In this document: one piece after another, positions 28,196-37,535 of the stretch
Layout of the letters: every line of letters begins with the position of its first letter
Numbering within the stretch: position 1 is the stretch's first letter
Assembly: GCF_029910535.1 (NCBI RefSeq)
Contig: NZ_CP069362.1
Coordinates: 1,674,001-1,738,000 of the forward strand
Source of the DNA: Marinitoga aeolica
GTDB lineage: Bacteria > Thermotogota > Thermotogae > Petrotogales > Petrotogaceae
DNA length: 64,000 nucleotides
Direction of reading: 5' to 3'
Position numbers and translations under genes: made by a program
The notes under the pieces: generated by a model
Seen by the model: only the letters and a program-made list of their open reading frames with translations
Told to the model about the DNA's origin: nothing
Database searches by the model: none

Positions 28196-29944
28196 TTATT
28201 TGCTATATATTCCTTCTAGTTTTTCAAAGTGTTCATTTAGCATATTTTCAATATTTTCAAATTCATTTATTTCTTTTATTTCTTCTTTCATAGTCATTAA
28301 TTTTGAAATAATTTCAGAAGGTAAAATTTGACTTAAAGCTATAGATTTTTCTACATATTTTTTTGCTTTTGTATAAGTATCCATTATTATTTTTATTAAA
28401 TGATATTGTTTTTCCAAAGGACAATAAGAATCAACTTCGCTAAAAGCACTTTGTTGCAACACACCAACTTTAATGATTTTTGAAATTAAAACGACTAATT
28501 TTTGATCATCAGGTAAAACATCTTCACCAACGATTTTTATTATTTGTTGTAATCTGTCGTCTTCTGTTAATAATTTCATAGCTTCATCCCTATAATAATT
28601 CCAGTCATCAGTTACATTTTCAGAGAACCATTCTTTTAAGTCTTCTGTATATTCACTATAACTAGTAAGCCAATTAATAGATGGGTAATGCCTTGAATAA
28701 GCAAGGTTTTTATCCAAACCCCAGAAACATTTTACAAATCTTTTGGTATTTTGAGTTACAGGCTCTGAAAAATCTCCACCTGGAGGTGATACTGCACCTA
28801 TTATAGTAACTGATCCTTTTGTACCATTTAAATTTTCTGAAAGACCAGCTCTTTCATAAAATTGTCCTATTCTTGATGCAAGATAAGAAGGATAACCTTC
28901 TTCAGCAGGCATTTCTTCAAGGCGTCCTGATAATTCCCTTAATGCTTCTGCCCATCTTGATGTTGAATCAGCCATTATTGCAACGTTATATCCCATATCT
29001 CTAAAATATTCAGCTATTGTAATACCTGTATATATAGATGCTTCTCTTGCAGAAACAGGCATATTTGAAGTATTTGCAATCAATACAGTTCTATCCATCA
29101 ATGGAGCGCCTGTTTTTGGATCTTTTAAATTAGGGAATTCTTCTAAAACTTCTGTCATTTCATTACCACGTTCTCCACAACCAATATAAACTATTACATC
29201 GGCATCAGACCATTTAGCCAATTGGTGTTGAGTAATAGTTTTTCCTGTTCCAAATCCACCAGGAATTGCTGCAGTTCCACCTTTACTTATTGGGAAGAAA
29301 AGATCGATTACTCTTTGTCCAGTTATTAGTGGTATTTTTGGTTCTAATCTATTTTTAACAGGTCTTGGTATTTTAACAGGCCATTCCTGATACATTTTAA
29401 CTTCTTCAATACCATCTTTTGTTTCGATTTTTGCTAAAACATCGGTAACCTTGTAACTACCATTTTCTTTAAGTTCAACAATTTTTCCATTGATATTTGG
29501 TGGAACCATTATTTTATGAATTAAACTTTGAGTTTCTCTGACTTCTGCAATAATATCGCCACCAGATACAATATCTCCAACTTTTTTAACAAAAGTAACT
29601 TCCCATAATTTTTTATCATCTAACCCAAAAGCATCAATACCTCTTCCAATAAAAGAACCTGATTTTTTTATTAATTCATCTAAAGGTCTTTGGATACCAT
29701 CATAGATACTGCTGAGTAATCCAGGTCCTAAAGCTACAGAAAGCATTTTACCCGTGCCTTCTACGGGTTCTCCAGGTTTTAACATGGAAGTTTCTTCATA
29801 TACTTGAACAGTAGCAATATCACCGTTTATTCCAATAACTTCACCTGTTAACTTAAAATTTCCTACTTTAACCATTTCATTCATAAATAAACCTTTTGTA
29901 CCCTTTACTTTGACAACAGGACCATTGATTTCTTTAATTTGCAT
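28196..29944 (-). CDS. atpA: V-type ATPase subunit A (catalytic)
   Basis: A 582-residue catalytic subunit with Walker [24 protein letters not shown], Walker B-like [17 protein letters not shown] and [10 protein letters not shown]. It includes the 90-residue non-homologous region typical of A/V-type rather than F-type enzymes. ATG 29944 has GAGGTAGGTG upstream and overlaps subunit E by 11 bp; the ORF also contains a start at 29953. Confidence 0.95.
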   Translation of the reverse strand: MQIKEINGPVVKVKGTKGLFMNEMVKVGNFKLTGEVIGINGDIATVQVYEETSMLKPGEPVEGTGKMLSVALGPGLLSSIYDGIQRPLDELIKKSGSFIGRGIDAFGLDDKKLWEVTFVKKVGDIVSGGDIIAEVRETQSLIHKIMVPPNINGKIVELKENGSYKVTDVLAKIETKDGIEEVKMYQEWPVKIPRPVKNRLEPKIPLITGQRVIDLFFPISKGGTAAIPGGFGTGKTITQHQLAKWSDADVIVYIGCGERGNEMTEVLEEFPNLKDPKTGAPLMDRTVLIANTSNMPVSAREASIYTGITIAEYFRDMGYNVAIMADSTSRWAEALRELSGRLEEMPAEEGYPSYLASRIGQFYERAGLSENLNGTKGSVTIIGAVSPPGGDFSEPVTQNTKRFVKCFWGLDKNLAYSRHYPSINWLTSYSEYTEDLKEWFSENVTDDWNYYRDEAMKLLTEDDRLQQIIKIVGEDVLPDDQKLVVLISKIIKVGVLQQSAFSEVDSYCPLEKQYHLIKIIMDTYTKAKKYVEKSIALSQILPSEIISKLMTMKEEIKEINEFENIENMLNEHFEKLEGIYSK

Positions 29945-30518
29945 CAATATCACCTACCTCTTCTAAAACAAAGCCAAATATTTTATTTTTGTTTTCCTGA
30001 ATATATGAGTCAATGGTATTTCTAATAATTAAATTTTTACCTTTTAAAATGATTCCGCCCTTGATATTTTCATCAGTTTCTATTTTGTGTTCACTAACAA
30101 ATGATTTTACAATATCTATATCTTTTGGATTGCATAACACTACAAAATCTTCATTTATAATTTTAATAGCATCGTTATACAGTTTTTCATAAAAATATTT
30201 TTTCTTTTTAGGTTCAAGATTTATCAATTTTTCTTCTAAAATAGATAAAATTTTCATCAATAATTGATTTTTTAATTTTAATTTTTCTTGTTTTAATTGA
30301 AGTCCTGCTTTTGATTTAGCCAATTTAATAATATGATTAGCTTTTTCTTTAGCTTCTTTTAGTCTTTTTTTACTTATTTCTTTTGTTTCTTGTTCGTAAT
30401 TTTTTAGAACTTTATTATATTCATCGTCATATTTTCTTTTTAAAGAATCATATTCCACTTTTAAATCATCATCCAATAATTTAAGCATTTTATTAAGTTT
30501 ATTTTCTATTTCATTCAT
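29934..30518 (-). CDS. atpE: V-type ATPase subunit E
   Basis: A 194-residue peripheral-stalk protein. The first 110 residues form a long charged coiled coil, followed by a globular C-terminal domain with an [11 protein letters not shown]-like segment. It pairs with the small stalk subunit encoded at the operon start. It overlaps subunit F by 8 bp and subunit A by 11 bp. Confidence 0.88.
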   Translation of the reverse strand: MNEIENKLNKMLKLLDDDLKVEYDSLKRKYDDEYNKVLKNYEQETKEISKKRLKEAKEKANHIIKLAKSKAGLQLKQEKLKLKNQLLMKILSILEEKLINLEPKKKKYFYEKLYNDAIKIINEDFVVLCNPKDIDIVKSFVSEHKIETDENIKGGIILKGKNLIIRNTIDSYIQENKNKIFGFVLEEVGDIDAN

Positions 30519-30825
30519 TTACTCTCACCCCAATAGCTTCCTCAACGTATTTGGTAATAAAATCTTTGTCTCCACGCCAGCCATGTCTATCTGGTATAAC
30601 AAATATTAGAGGAAGTTTTCCAGAAAGTTTATGCGCTTTTAATTCTTCTGGTATTTTTTCAGCAGCTAATTCTGTTATAAGAATGACTCCATATTCCTTA
30701 TTATTTAAAGCATTATTAAAAGCTTCCAATATTTCATTTCTTTCATGTACAACGACTCCATTAACACCGCTTAATCTGAGTCCGGCGGCAGTATCAATAT
30801 TGTCGCTGATAAGAAAGAATTTCAT
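30511..30825 (-). CDS. atpF: V-type ATPase subunit F
   Basis: A 104-residue Rossmann-like protein (FFLISDNIDTAAGLRLSGVNG, then ILITELAAEKI and FVIPDRHG), matching the central-stalk regulatory subunit F. The ATG lies 3 bp after subunit K. Here F precedes E, which differs from the usual bacterial gene order. Confidence 0.9.
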   Translation of the reverse strand: MKFFLISDNIDTAAGLRLSGVNGVVVHERNEILEAFNNALNNKEYGVILITELAAEKIPEELKAHKLSGKLPLIFVIPDRHGWRGDKDFITKYVEEAIGVRVNE

Positions 30826-30828
30826 TTG

Positions 30829-31269
30829 TTATATCCTCCCAAGGATCATTATAGTAACTATTAAACCATAAATTGCAATACCTTCTGCTAATCCAACATA
30901 GATTAAAGTTTTACCTAATAATTCAGGTTTTTCACTAATAGCGCCAACGGAAGCAGCACCAACCATACCAACACCAACACCAGCACCAACAGCAGCTAAA
31001 CCAGTTGCCAATGCAGCACCAATTAATCCTAATCCGGTATTATCAGTAGTATCTACTGCAGTTGTTGTATTAGGATTGGCAGAAGCAGCATAAGTTGTTG
31101 AAGGGCTTAAACTTATTAATGCGAATACCATAATTGCTATGAAAATAGCTATATTTCCTGCAAATACCTTTTTTGCAAATTTTCTGGATTTTTCTGGATT
31201 TTTTGCAAAATAAAAACCAAATACTACAGTTAAAAATACTAAAATAGAAAGAGAAATAACGTATGCCAT
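30829..31269 (-). CDS. atpK: V-type ATPase proteolipid subunit K with an N-terminal extension
   Basis: A 146-residue proteolipid. The last about 75 residues are the two-helix ring unit, with the glycine-rich GAALATGLAAVGAGVGVG helix and the ion-binding Glu in VGLAEGIAIYG. The first about 70 residues add two further hydrophobic stretches and a Thr/Asn/Ser-rich loop ending at a signal-like AASAN site. There is no glutamine in the first ring helix, which may point to proton rather than sodium coupling. ATG 31269 has GGAGGTG at ideal spacing. Confidence 0.88.
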   Translation of the reverse strand: MAYVISLSILVFLTVVFGFYFAKNPEKSRKFAKKVFAGNIAIFIAIMVFALISLSPSTTYAASANPNTTTAVDTTDNTGLGLIGAALATGLAAVGAGVGVGMVGAASVGAISEKPELLGKTLIYVGLAEGIAIYGLIVTIMILGRI

Positions 31270-31296
31270 AACTAACACCTCCATAAAAATTTTGTA

Positions 31297-33153
31297 TTAA
31301 AATTTGTATTTTATAGGTTTAAATTCTCTACCATTACCATTAAAAAATCTTGTGAAAAATTCATAATATTCAAGCCTTAAAGTTTGTATGAAAACAACTA
31401 AGCCTTCTAATACAACGATTAAAATATTACCAAATAACAAAATAATAAAAGATAAAATAGAATTATGTGTCATTTGAGACATCATATAAAATGCAAGGAA
31501 TAATCCAGCATGATTTAAAGCGAAAGCGCCTAATCTGATAAAAGATAAAGTATTGCTTAAATATCCTAATAAAATTTCAAAAAGTTCAAAAAATCCTTGC
31601 ACTAATTTTTCTCCAATCTTTCCTTCTTCAAATATAATGCTTTTAAGATATATAACAATAATTAATCCTATAATGAAAAAATAACTAATTTTAGGAAAAT
31701 TACCATTTTTTATCATATAAAATATAGACCCCAATAAAATCCAATATAACGAAATACCCGCGAATCCATTTGGATCGAAAATTAATTCTTTGTTTTTTCT
31801 ATTTTTTATTTTGTTTATTATATTTAAAATCATAGCTAGTGTGAGTATTGTAATTCCAAAATAAATTGATAACATTAAAAAGAAATTTATATTATCCATA
31901 GGTCGCTTCCATAATGGTTTAATTATATCTTCAAAACCGAAAAAACTTCCGTATAATATACCAAATATCATAGAAAATATTCCAGCTGAACCTATAACAT
32001 AAAACAGATCTGATTTTTTCTTTTTATATATCCAAAAACCAAATAAAGTTAATATTAAACCATGGCCGACATCTCCAAACATCATTCCATAGAATAGTAA
32101 GAATAAAACGGAAATTATAGGAGTTGGATCAATTTCATCACTTGATGGTGTGCCAAACATTTTTACAACAAATTCAAAATGTTTAAAGAATCCATTGTTT
32201 TTTAATAATGTTGGTGCTTTTTCATTAAAAGAATAATCAAGGAATAGAATATAATCATTAGATTTTGAATAATTAAATAAATCAAAATATGTTTTTTCTG
32301 TAGTCCATCCGGAAATCAAAAAGAAATTTTCTGTAAATTTAATTGAATGAGTTAAATCATAAATATTTTTTAAAACAAATATGTAATCGAAGTATTTATA
32401 TATATGTCTTCTATTTTCGAAAAATAATTTTTTTAAGGACATGTTTAACATTTCAATTTCGTATTTTAATGAACGATGTTTATCATACAACTCCCATAAT
32501 ATTTCTTTAGGTGTTCCTGAATAATTTTCTGAAATATGGTATTCCATAAAATTAGCAACTGATAAAACTTTTTCAATATCAATATTAGAATCGTAAATAA
32601 TAATTATCCAATCAAAACTCTCATCTTTTGCAAAATTTATAGATAATGCATTTTTATCATTTAAACTTTGAACAAATCTCTCATAATACATAGTGCTAAT
32701 TTTTCCAACTTTATACTTTAATTTTCGCATTTTTCTGAATCTTTCAATTTTTATGTTTATGGAACGGAGTTTTTCAAATAATTCTATTTCTGTTTCCAGG
32801 CTTTTTCTTTCTTCCTTTAATTCTTCAATTTTAAAAAATATTTTCTCCATTTTCTCATTTAATTCATTTGAAAAGTTCAATATTTCATCTTTATCGATTA
32901 TTAAAGGAAATTTTATTTTCTTGGTTTTAGGTTCAGGAGATTTTTCAGCATAGTTAAATATTTTCATAAAATTGTCATATATTTCTTTGTAAGCATTTTC
33001 TTTTTGAATTTTTAATTCTTTCAATAATTCTTGTTTTATAATTTTTTCAAGTGGTATTATTTCAACTTCTTGTGAATCTAATATTTTCTTTGAAATTTCC
33101 TCTAATTCGTATTTATTTGAAATTATAGTAAATGGTTTTAATTTCTCATGCAT
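31297..33153 (-). CDS. atpI: V-type ATPase subunit I (a-type stator)
   Basis: A 618-residue two-part protein: a cytosolic coiled-coil N-terminal half (about 1-330) and a membrane half with about seven to eight helices. The latter includes FYGMMFGDVGHG and, near the C-terminus, LSFIRLGAFALNHAGL, which holds the essential Arg of the ion channel. ATG 33153 with AGGTGAG is preferred over GTG 33162. It overlaps subunit C by 8 bp. Confidence 0.92.
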   Translation of the reverse strand: MHEKLKPFTIISNKYELEEISKKILDSQEVEIIPLEKIIKQELLKELKIQKENAYKEIYDNFMKIFNYAEKSPEPKTKKIKFPLIIDKDEILNFSNELNEKMEKIFFKIEELKEERKSLETEIELFEKLRSINIKIERFRKMRKLKYKVGKISTMYYERFVQSLNDKNALSINFAKDESFDWIIIIYDSNIDIEKVLSVANFMEYHISENYSGTPKEILWELYDKHRSLKYEIEMLNMSLKKLFFENRRHIYKYFDYIFVLKNIYDLTHSIKFTENFFLISGWTTEKTYFDLFNYSKSNDYILFLDYSFNEKAPTLLKNNGFFKHFEFVVKMFGTPSSDEIDPTPIISVLFLLFYGMMFGDVGHGLILTLFGFWIYKKKKSDLFYVIGSAGIFSMIFGILYGSFFGFEDIIKPLWKRPMDNINFFLMLSIYFGITILTLAMILNIINKIKNRKNKELIFDPNGFAGISLYWILLGSIFYMIKNGNFPKISYFFIIGLIIVIYLKSIIFEEGKIGEKLVQGFFELFEILLGYLSNTLSFIRLGAFALNHAGLFLAFYMMSQMTHNSILSFIILLFGNILIVVLEGLVVFIQTLRLEYYEFFTRFFNGNGREFKPIKYKF

Positions 33154-34204
33154 CGTTCTCACCTGCCAAAATCAAGAAACTTTTAATTTTTTCATCAGGT
33201 ATTTCATATCTTTTTCCTTCAATTAAAGTAATCAGATCTTTGTACTCGTATTCTCTTACATATAAGTAACCACTCATTACATCAAATCCATTTTGAGTTC
33301 TACTTAATAAAGTTTTCGCATTTTTTAAAATGATTTTTTCACAGGTTCTCTCTATCACATATGGGAATATATCTTTATCAATATTGTGAAAATACTGACC
33401 ATATGAACAAATAGAAATTTTATTTATAAAATCATCGGTGGTTTCAGCAGAAGCCATGCTTTTTAATTCGTCTTGAGATAAATTAAAAGAAATAGGCATC
33501 AAAAAATTTAATACTTCTTCAGTAGAAAGTTTAAATAAAATTTTAGCTCTGTAAATCCATTGTATATTTGCTAAATCCATTTGTATGTAATATAATTTTT
33601 TTAAATTTTTTCCAAATGACGGCATCGTACTTAAAATAGATTTCATTTTTGTAAAATACCAAAAATCAAAAGCATTTAATAAATATTGAATTTTCTTTGT
33701 TTTTGCATAATTTTGATAAACGGAGTTTATAATAGGTTCGTAAATAGTATTTTTAAATATATTGAGTGCATCATCAAAAGAGGATATATTGGTAAGCGTA
33801 TCTTCATCAACAGTTTTGTGATTTAAAGGGAAGAGCTTTTCTTTTTTAATATATTCGGGATGGTTTGAATGAAGTGATCTTAAAATAAATTTTATATTTT
33901 CAATTTCAAATCTTTTTTCCATTAATCTAAAAAATTTTTGTCCTTCTATTGGAAGGAAGAAATATATATTATACATATCCTCTAGCATAGCTTTTCTCAA
34001 TAATATTTCTATATCTCTTCTATGAAGTTTTTCAATATCGAATCCTTCAAATAATTTTTTATAATGTGTATTATTTTTTAAATATTCTGCAATTTCAGTT
34101 ACGGTATCGGTATTTATTAAATTTTGAAAATCGTTATCATTAAGTATTTTAGAATTTAAAACTTTTATTTTAGCCATTAATGCTGGAAATTTCAATTTAA
34201 TCAT
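33146..34204 (-). CDS. atpC: V-type ATPase subunit C (d-type)
   Basis: A 352-residue helical protein of the V-type subunit C/AC39 family, the socket that joins the rotor shaft to the proteolipid ring. Helical repeats and an RALYYIQMDLANIQWIYRAK-like segment support this. The ORF also allows TTG 34210; ATG 34204 is preferred. In most bacterial V-ATPase operons C follows E; here it is second. Confidence 0.88.
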   Translation of the reverse strand: MIKLKFPALMAKIKVLNSKILNDNDFQNLINTDTVTEIAEYLKNNTHYKKLFEGFDIEKLHRRDIEILLRKAMLEDMYNIYFFLPIEGQKFFRLMEKRFEIENIKFILRSLHSNHPEYIKKEKLFPLNHKTVDEDTLTNISSFDDALNIFKNTIYEPIINSVYQNYAKTKKIQYLLNAFDFWYFTKMKSILSTMPSFGKNLKKLYYIQMDLANIQWIYRAKILFKLSTEEVLNFLMPISFNLSQDELKSMASAETTDDFINKISICSYGQYFHNIDKDIFPYVIERTCEKIILKNAKTLLSRTQNGFDVMSGYLYVREYEYKDLITLIEGKRYEIPDEKIKSFLILAGENDA

Positions 34205-34210
34205 CCCCAA

Positions 34211-34528
34211 TTATGAAATTATTTTTTCAACGACAGAAGAAGCAATGCCATCTATTTTTTCATCAAAAACATTAAACTTTTTTCTTAAAGACTTAATATC
34301 TTTTTCGGATTCTTCCATAATTTTTTTAGCTGTATTTTGTGCATTTTGTATAATATTTTTACATTCTTCATCTATTCGCTTAATATCTTCTTCTTTTTTC
34401 TTTTCCAAAAGTAATATTTTTTCTTTTAGTTCTTTTTTTAGATCGTCTTCTGCTTTTTTTAATTTTTTATTCGTTTCAATTTCAGCACTTACTATTTTAT
34501 TTAATATTTCATTAGGGGATAAGTCCAT
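34211..34528 (-). CDS. atpH: V-type ATPase stalk subunit G/H
   Basis: A 105-residue, highly charged, coiled-coil protein (ILNKIVSAEIETNKKLKKAE, long EK-rich stretch) of the peripheral-stalk G/H family. It dimerises with subunit E to form the stator stalks. First gene of the operon; strong ribosome site AGGAGGTGG. The stop abuts the subunit C start. Confidence 0.85.
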   Translation of the reverse strand: MDLSPNEILNKIVSAEIETNKKLKKAEDDLKKELKEKILLLEKKKEEDIKRIDEECKNIIQNAQNTAKKIMEESEKDIKSLRKKFNVFDEKIDGIASSVVEKIIS

Positions 34529-34605
34529 TTTACCACCTCCTAATAATCATTATACTCCTTTGATTTTTAAGAATCTACTAAAAAAATGAGTATTTTTTGT
34601 GATTA

Positions 34606-34665
34606 AAACTGTTAAGAAATGATTAAACGTATTTAATAGCAAAAAACAATAGAATTTAACAGTTT
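34606..34665. promoter_or_regulatory. Widely spaced inverted repeat between the V-ATPase operon and the ArsR pair
   Basis: AAACTGTTAA (34606-34615) and TTAACAGTTT (34656-34665) are perfect 10-bp inverted copies 40 bp apart in the divergent intergenic region (34529-34785). They could be paired operator half-sites acting on both directions. A TATAAT-like -10 for the ArsR gene lies at 34753-34758. Confidence 0.35.
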
Positions 34666-34785
34666 CTAATTTTTACAAATTTGCATTTAAACATATGAAG
34701 AATATTAGGTATATTGAAATCTTCATATTTAAATCTTTTTATAAAAAAATGGTATAATATATAAAAAATAATTGGAGGTAGTAAA

Positions 34786-35043
34786 ATGGAGGCATATAAA
34801 ATTTTTAAAGCCTTAGGTTGTAAATGGAGAGTTGAAATAGTGAAAAAAATAGCTAAAAATAAAAATATTTGTTTATGTGAGTTGCAAAAAGAATTTCCGC
34901 TTGATGTAAGTACTCTTTCAAGACATATTAGTATGTTAAAAAAAGTTGGAATAATAGTAGAAGAAAGGCAAGGTACTTCAAAAATTCTTTCTATATCTTC
35001 AAGAAAAGTAATGGAATTAATAAAACAGGCAGAAAAATTATAA
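34786..35043 (+). CDS. ArsR-family regulator with CxC motif
   Basis: An 85-residue winged-helix ArsR/SmtB protein: KALGCKWRVEIV, then NICLCELQKEF in the position of the ELCVCDL metal site, and a VSTLSRHISMLKKVGI recognition helix. The CLC pair and a third Cys at residue 12 suggest sensing of arsenite, another thiophilic metal or reactive sulfur. It lies 15 bp upstream of a second, larger ArsR-type gene. Confidence 0.85.
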   Translation: MEAYKIFKALGCKWRVEIVKKIAKNKNICLCELQKEFPLDVSTLSRHISMLKKVGIIVEERQGTSKILSISSRKVMELIKQAEKL

Positions 35044-35058
35044 AAAGAAGGAGAAAAT

Positions 35059-35649
35059 ATGAAAAAAAACCTCACATTACAAGATTTATTTAAAGCATTA
35101 GCTAATCAAATAAGAATGGAAATATTAATTTCGATATTTGATAATTATTTAACAGCTTCTGAAATTGCTGAAAAATTAAATCATGATATTTCTACTATAT
35201 ATAGACATTTGCTTCATATGAAAAAAATAGGAATTTTAAAATCTGAAAGAAAAAATGGTATAGAATATTTTGATTTTTCTTCAACTAAAATATTTCATAT
35301 AATAGAAAATGCGATAGAATTTATTTCTGAAATAAAAGGAAATAAAGTTATAGATTGTACACATATGGGAAGATGTTTATTAGATCAAAACTCTTTAAAT
35401 ATTGAACCAGATATGATTCTTGATATGAGAGGTGAAATTTGTCCTGTTCCTGATATACAAACAAGGAAAGTATTAAAAAACATGAAAAAAGAGCAGGTGC
35501 TTTTAGTAATAGTGGATTATCCACTTTCGGCTGAAAGAATTCCTATTTCAATAGCAAAAGAAGGGCATATATTATTAGGGAAAATAAACGAAATCCCTGG
35601 TGAAACAAAATTATACATAAAAAGAGCCAAAAAAATCAGGAGAGCTTAA
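35059..35649 (+). CDS. ArsR-type HTH fused to a TusA sulfur-carrier domain
   Basis: A 196-residue two-domain protein. Residues about 1-90 form an ArsR-like winged helix (LFKALANQIRMEIL, STIYRHLLHMKKIGI). Residues about 120-196 form a complete TusA/SirA domain with the sulfur-accepting Cys in GEICPVPDIQ and an SAERIPISIAKEGH segment. The linker holds another Cys pair (CTHMGRC). TusA domains carry persulfide sulfur, so this may be a regulator reading the sulfur-relay state directly (inferred). Operon with the upstream ArsR. Confidence 0.85.
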   Translation: MKKNLTLQDLFKALANQIRMEILISIFDNYLTASEIAEKLNHDISTIYRHLLHMKKIGILKSERKNGIEYFDFSSTKIFHIIENAIEFISEIKGNKVIDCTHMGRCLLDQNSLNIEPDMILDMRGEICPVPDIQTRKVLKNMKKEQVLLVIVDYPLSAERIPISIAKEGHILLGKINEIPGETKLYIKRAKKIRRA

Positions 35650-35661
35650 GCCTCTCCTGAA
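35637..35661. terminator. Bidirectional terminator
   Basis: TCAGGAGAG and CTCTCCTGA pair around CTTAAGC between the convergent ArsR-TusA and H-protein genes, with T-rich flanks. Confidence 0.8.
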
Positions 35662-35669
35662 TTTAAAAA

Positions 35670-36029
35670 TTATAATGATTTTTTATATTCTTCTTCTGAT
35701 AATAATTCATCGAGTTCTTCTTTATTAGAAACTTCTATCTTTACAATCCAGCCGTCTTTTTCAGGTGAATCGTTTATTATTTCTGGGTTGCTATCTAATG
35801 TGGAATTAACTTCTACAATTTTTCCGCTTATTGGTGCATATACATCACTTGCTGACTTTACAGATTCCAATGTACATAATACATCACCTTTTTTTATTTC
35901 TTTTCCTACTTCGGGCAATTCAACAAATGTTACATCTCCTAATTCCTCAGCAGCATGTTCTGAAATACCAATATAAGCAATATTATCTTCTAATAATACC
36001 CATTCATGAGTTTTAGCAAATTTTTTCAT
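35670..36029 (-). CDS. gcvH: Lipoyl carrier protein, GcvH-like
   Basis: A 119-residue lipoyl-domain protein with ELGDVTFVELPEVG and the lipoylation site LESVKSASD, followed by an EIINDSPEKDGWI segment. By sequence it is a normal glycine-cleavage H protein. However, no glycine decarboxylase (P) or aminomethyltransferase (T) gene lies nearby; the partners are dihydrolipoyl dehydrogenase and a sulfur-relay operon. A role as a lipoyl carrier in sulfur transfer is therefore possible. Last in a two-gene unit. Confidence 0.87.
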   Translation of the reverse strand: MKKFAKTHEWVLLEDNIAYIGISEHAAEELGDVTFVELPEVGKEIKKGDVLCTLESVKSASDVYAPISGKIVEVNSTLDSNPEIINDSPEKDGWIVKIEVSNKEELDELLSEEEYKKSL

Positions 36030-36066
36030 ATTATTCCTCCTTTTTTAATCATTTAAATTTTTATAT

Positions 36067-37419
36067 TTATATATGTAATGCCATTCCTTCAGCATCTTCA
36101 AAAGCTCCAAGAATTGTTTCTGTTAAAGTAGGATGTGGATGTATAGAATTTGAAACTTCTTCAACGGTTAATCCGTGTTTAACAGCTAAAACACCTTCCA
36201 TAATCATATCCGTAGCAGAAGGTGAAACAACAGCAAATCCTAACACTTTTTTTGTTTCTTTATCCGCTATAACCTTAGCAAATCCATCTCTTTCTTCCAT
36301 TGTTCTAGCTCTTCCATTAGCTGAAACAGGGAATTTTCCTATTATTATCTTATCTGGATCTAAATCTTTTTCTTTTAATCCTGTCGAAGCAACTTCTGGA
36401 GAAGAGAAAATAATAGATGGAACTGCTGAATAATCCATTTCCATTTTTTCTCCAGCAATATTATGTGCAGCAACAATACCTTCAAACATTGCTACATGGG
36501 CTAACATAATTTTTGCTCTAATATCCCCTATAGCATATATATTATCAATATTTGTTTTCATAGTATTGTCAGTAACGACTCCTCTTTCAATTGTTACACC
36601 TAATTTTTTAACATCTTCCGGGATATTTGGCCTTCTTCCAACAGCTAATAATACTCTGTCAGCAGTTAATTCTATTTCTCCATTTTCAGATTCTGCTATT
36701 ACAATATAATTTTCATCCTTTTTAACATCTTTTACTTTTGTTTTCTCATATACTTTAACGCCTTTTTTAATTAATGATTTTTTCACTTCTTGAGCAACAT
36801 CTTCGTCTTCAAAAGGTAGAATATGCTCAGCTAATTCTACAATATGAACTTTTTTGCCTAATGAAGCAAAGAATGTCGCAAATTCAACTCCTATAACTCC
36901 ACCACCAATAATAACAATGCTATCTGGTAATTCTGTCATTTTAAATACATCATCACTTGTCCATATACCTTCTACTTGATTAAAAGGTGGGAACATTGAA
37001 GGAACAGAACCATGGGCTAAAATCAAATATTCGCTTTCAATGATTTCATCATTCACTTTTATGTGATTTTTATCTATTATTTCTCCAGTTCCTTTAAATA
37101 CTTCTATATTGTTTTTCTTCATTAAATATTCAATACCTTTACGCGACATTGTAATTGATTTATTCATATGTTTCATAATTCCAGAAAGTTCATAAGAAAT
37201 ACTATCAACTTTAATACCAAATTTCTTTGATTTGGAAATAATATCCGTATATAAATGTGCAGCAGTTAAAAGAGCTTTTGTTGGGATACAACCCTTATTT
37301 GTACAGGTGCCACCTAAATTTTCTTTTTCTATGATAGCAACTTTTTTCCCTAATTGAGCCAATCTAATTGCAGAAACATATCCGCCAGGACCACCACCAA
37401 TTACAATTACATCATACAT
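36067..37419 (-). CDS. lpdA: Dihydrolipoyl dehydrogenase
   Basis: A 450-residue flavoprotein disulfide reductase. It has the FAD motif GGGPGGYVSA, redox-active GGTCTNKGCIPTKALL, NAD-binding GGGVIGVEFA, a second FAD site YAIGDI and the C-terminal HPHPTLTE His-Glu pair. It reoxidises dihydrolipoamide with NAD. It sits 37 bp upstream of the lipoyl carrier gene, so the two form a unit separate from the TusBCD-like operon, which ends at a terminator at 37506. Confidence 0.95.
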   Translation of the reverse strand: MYDVIVIGGGPGGYVSAIRLAQLGKKVAIIEKENLGGTCTNKGCIPTKALLTAAHLYTDIISKSKKFGIKVDSISYELSGIMKHMNKSITMSRKGIEYLMKKNNIEVFKGTGEIIDKNHIKVNDEIIESEYLILAHGSVPSMFPPFNQVEGIWTSDDVFKMTELPDSIVIIGGGVIGVEFATFFASLGKKVHIVELAEHILPFEDEDVAQEVKKSLIKKGVKVYEKTKVKDVKKDENYIVIAESENGEIELTADRVLLAVGRRPNIPEDVKKLGVTIERGVVTDNTMKTNIDNIYAIGDIRAKIMLAHVAMFEGIVAAHNIAGEKMEMDYSAVPSIIFSSPEVASTGLKEKDLDPDKIIIGKFPVSANGRARTMEERDGFAKVIADKETKKVLGFAVVSPSATDMIMEGVLAVKHGLTVEEVSNSIHPHPTLTETILGAFEDAEGMALHI

Positions 37420-37505
37420 TTAATCCACCCCTTTGCGTTATTGTCGCAAGTATTTTATCGTTTAGACAGAAATTTTATTTTACAAAAAAGTTAAATGATT
37501 AAAAA

Positions 37506-37527
37506 GAAGGGGAGAAATCTCCCCTTC
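37506..37527 (-). terminator. Terminator of the Tus-like operon
   Basis: GAAGGGGAGA pairs with TCTCCCCTTC around AA; on the minus strand TTTTTAATC follows. It separates the sulfur-relay operon from lpdA. Confidence 0.75.
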
Positions 37528-37535
37528 TATATCCT

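Noticed and set aside
30829-31284. Start of subunit K at the upstream ATG (31284)
   Set aside because: That ATG forms part of the ribosome-site region (ATGGAGGTG); ATG 31269 has ideal spacing.
35670-37419. A glycine cleavage operon
   Set aside because: Only the H-protein and the shared dehydrogenase are present; no P or T protein is found in the window.
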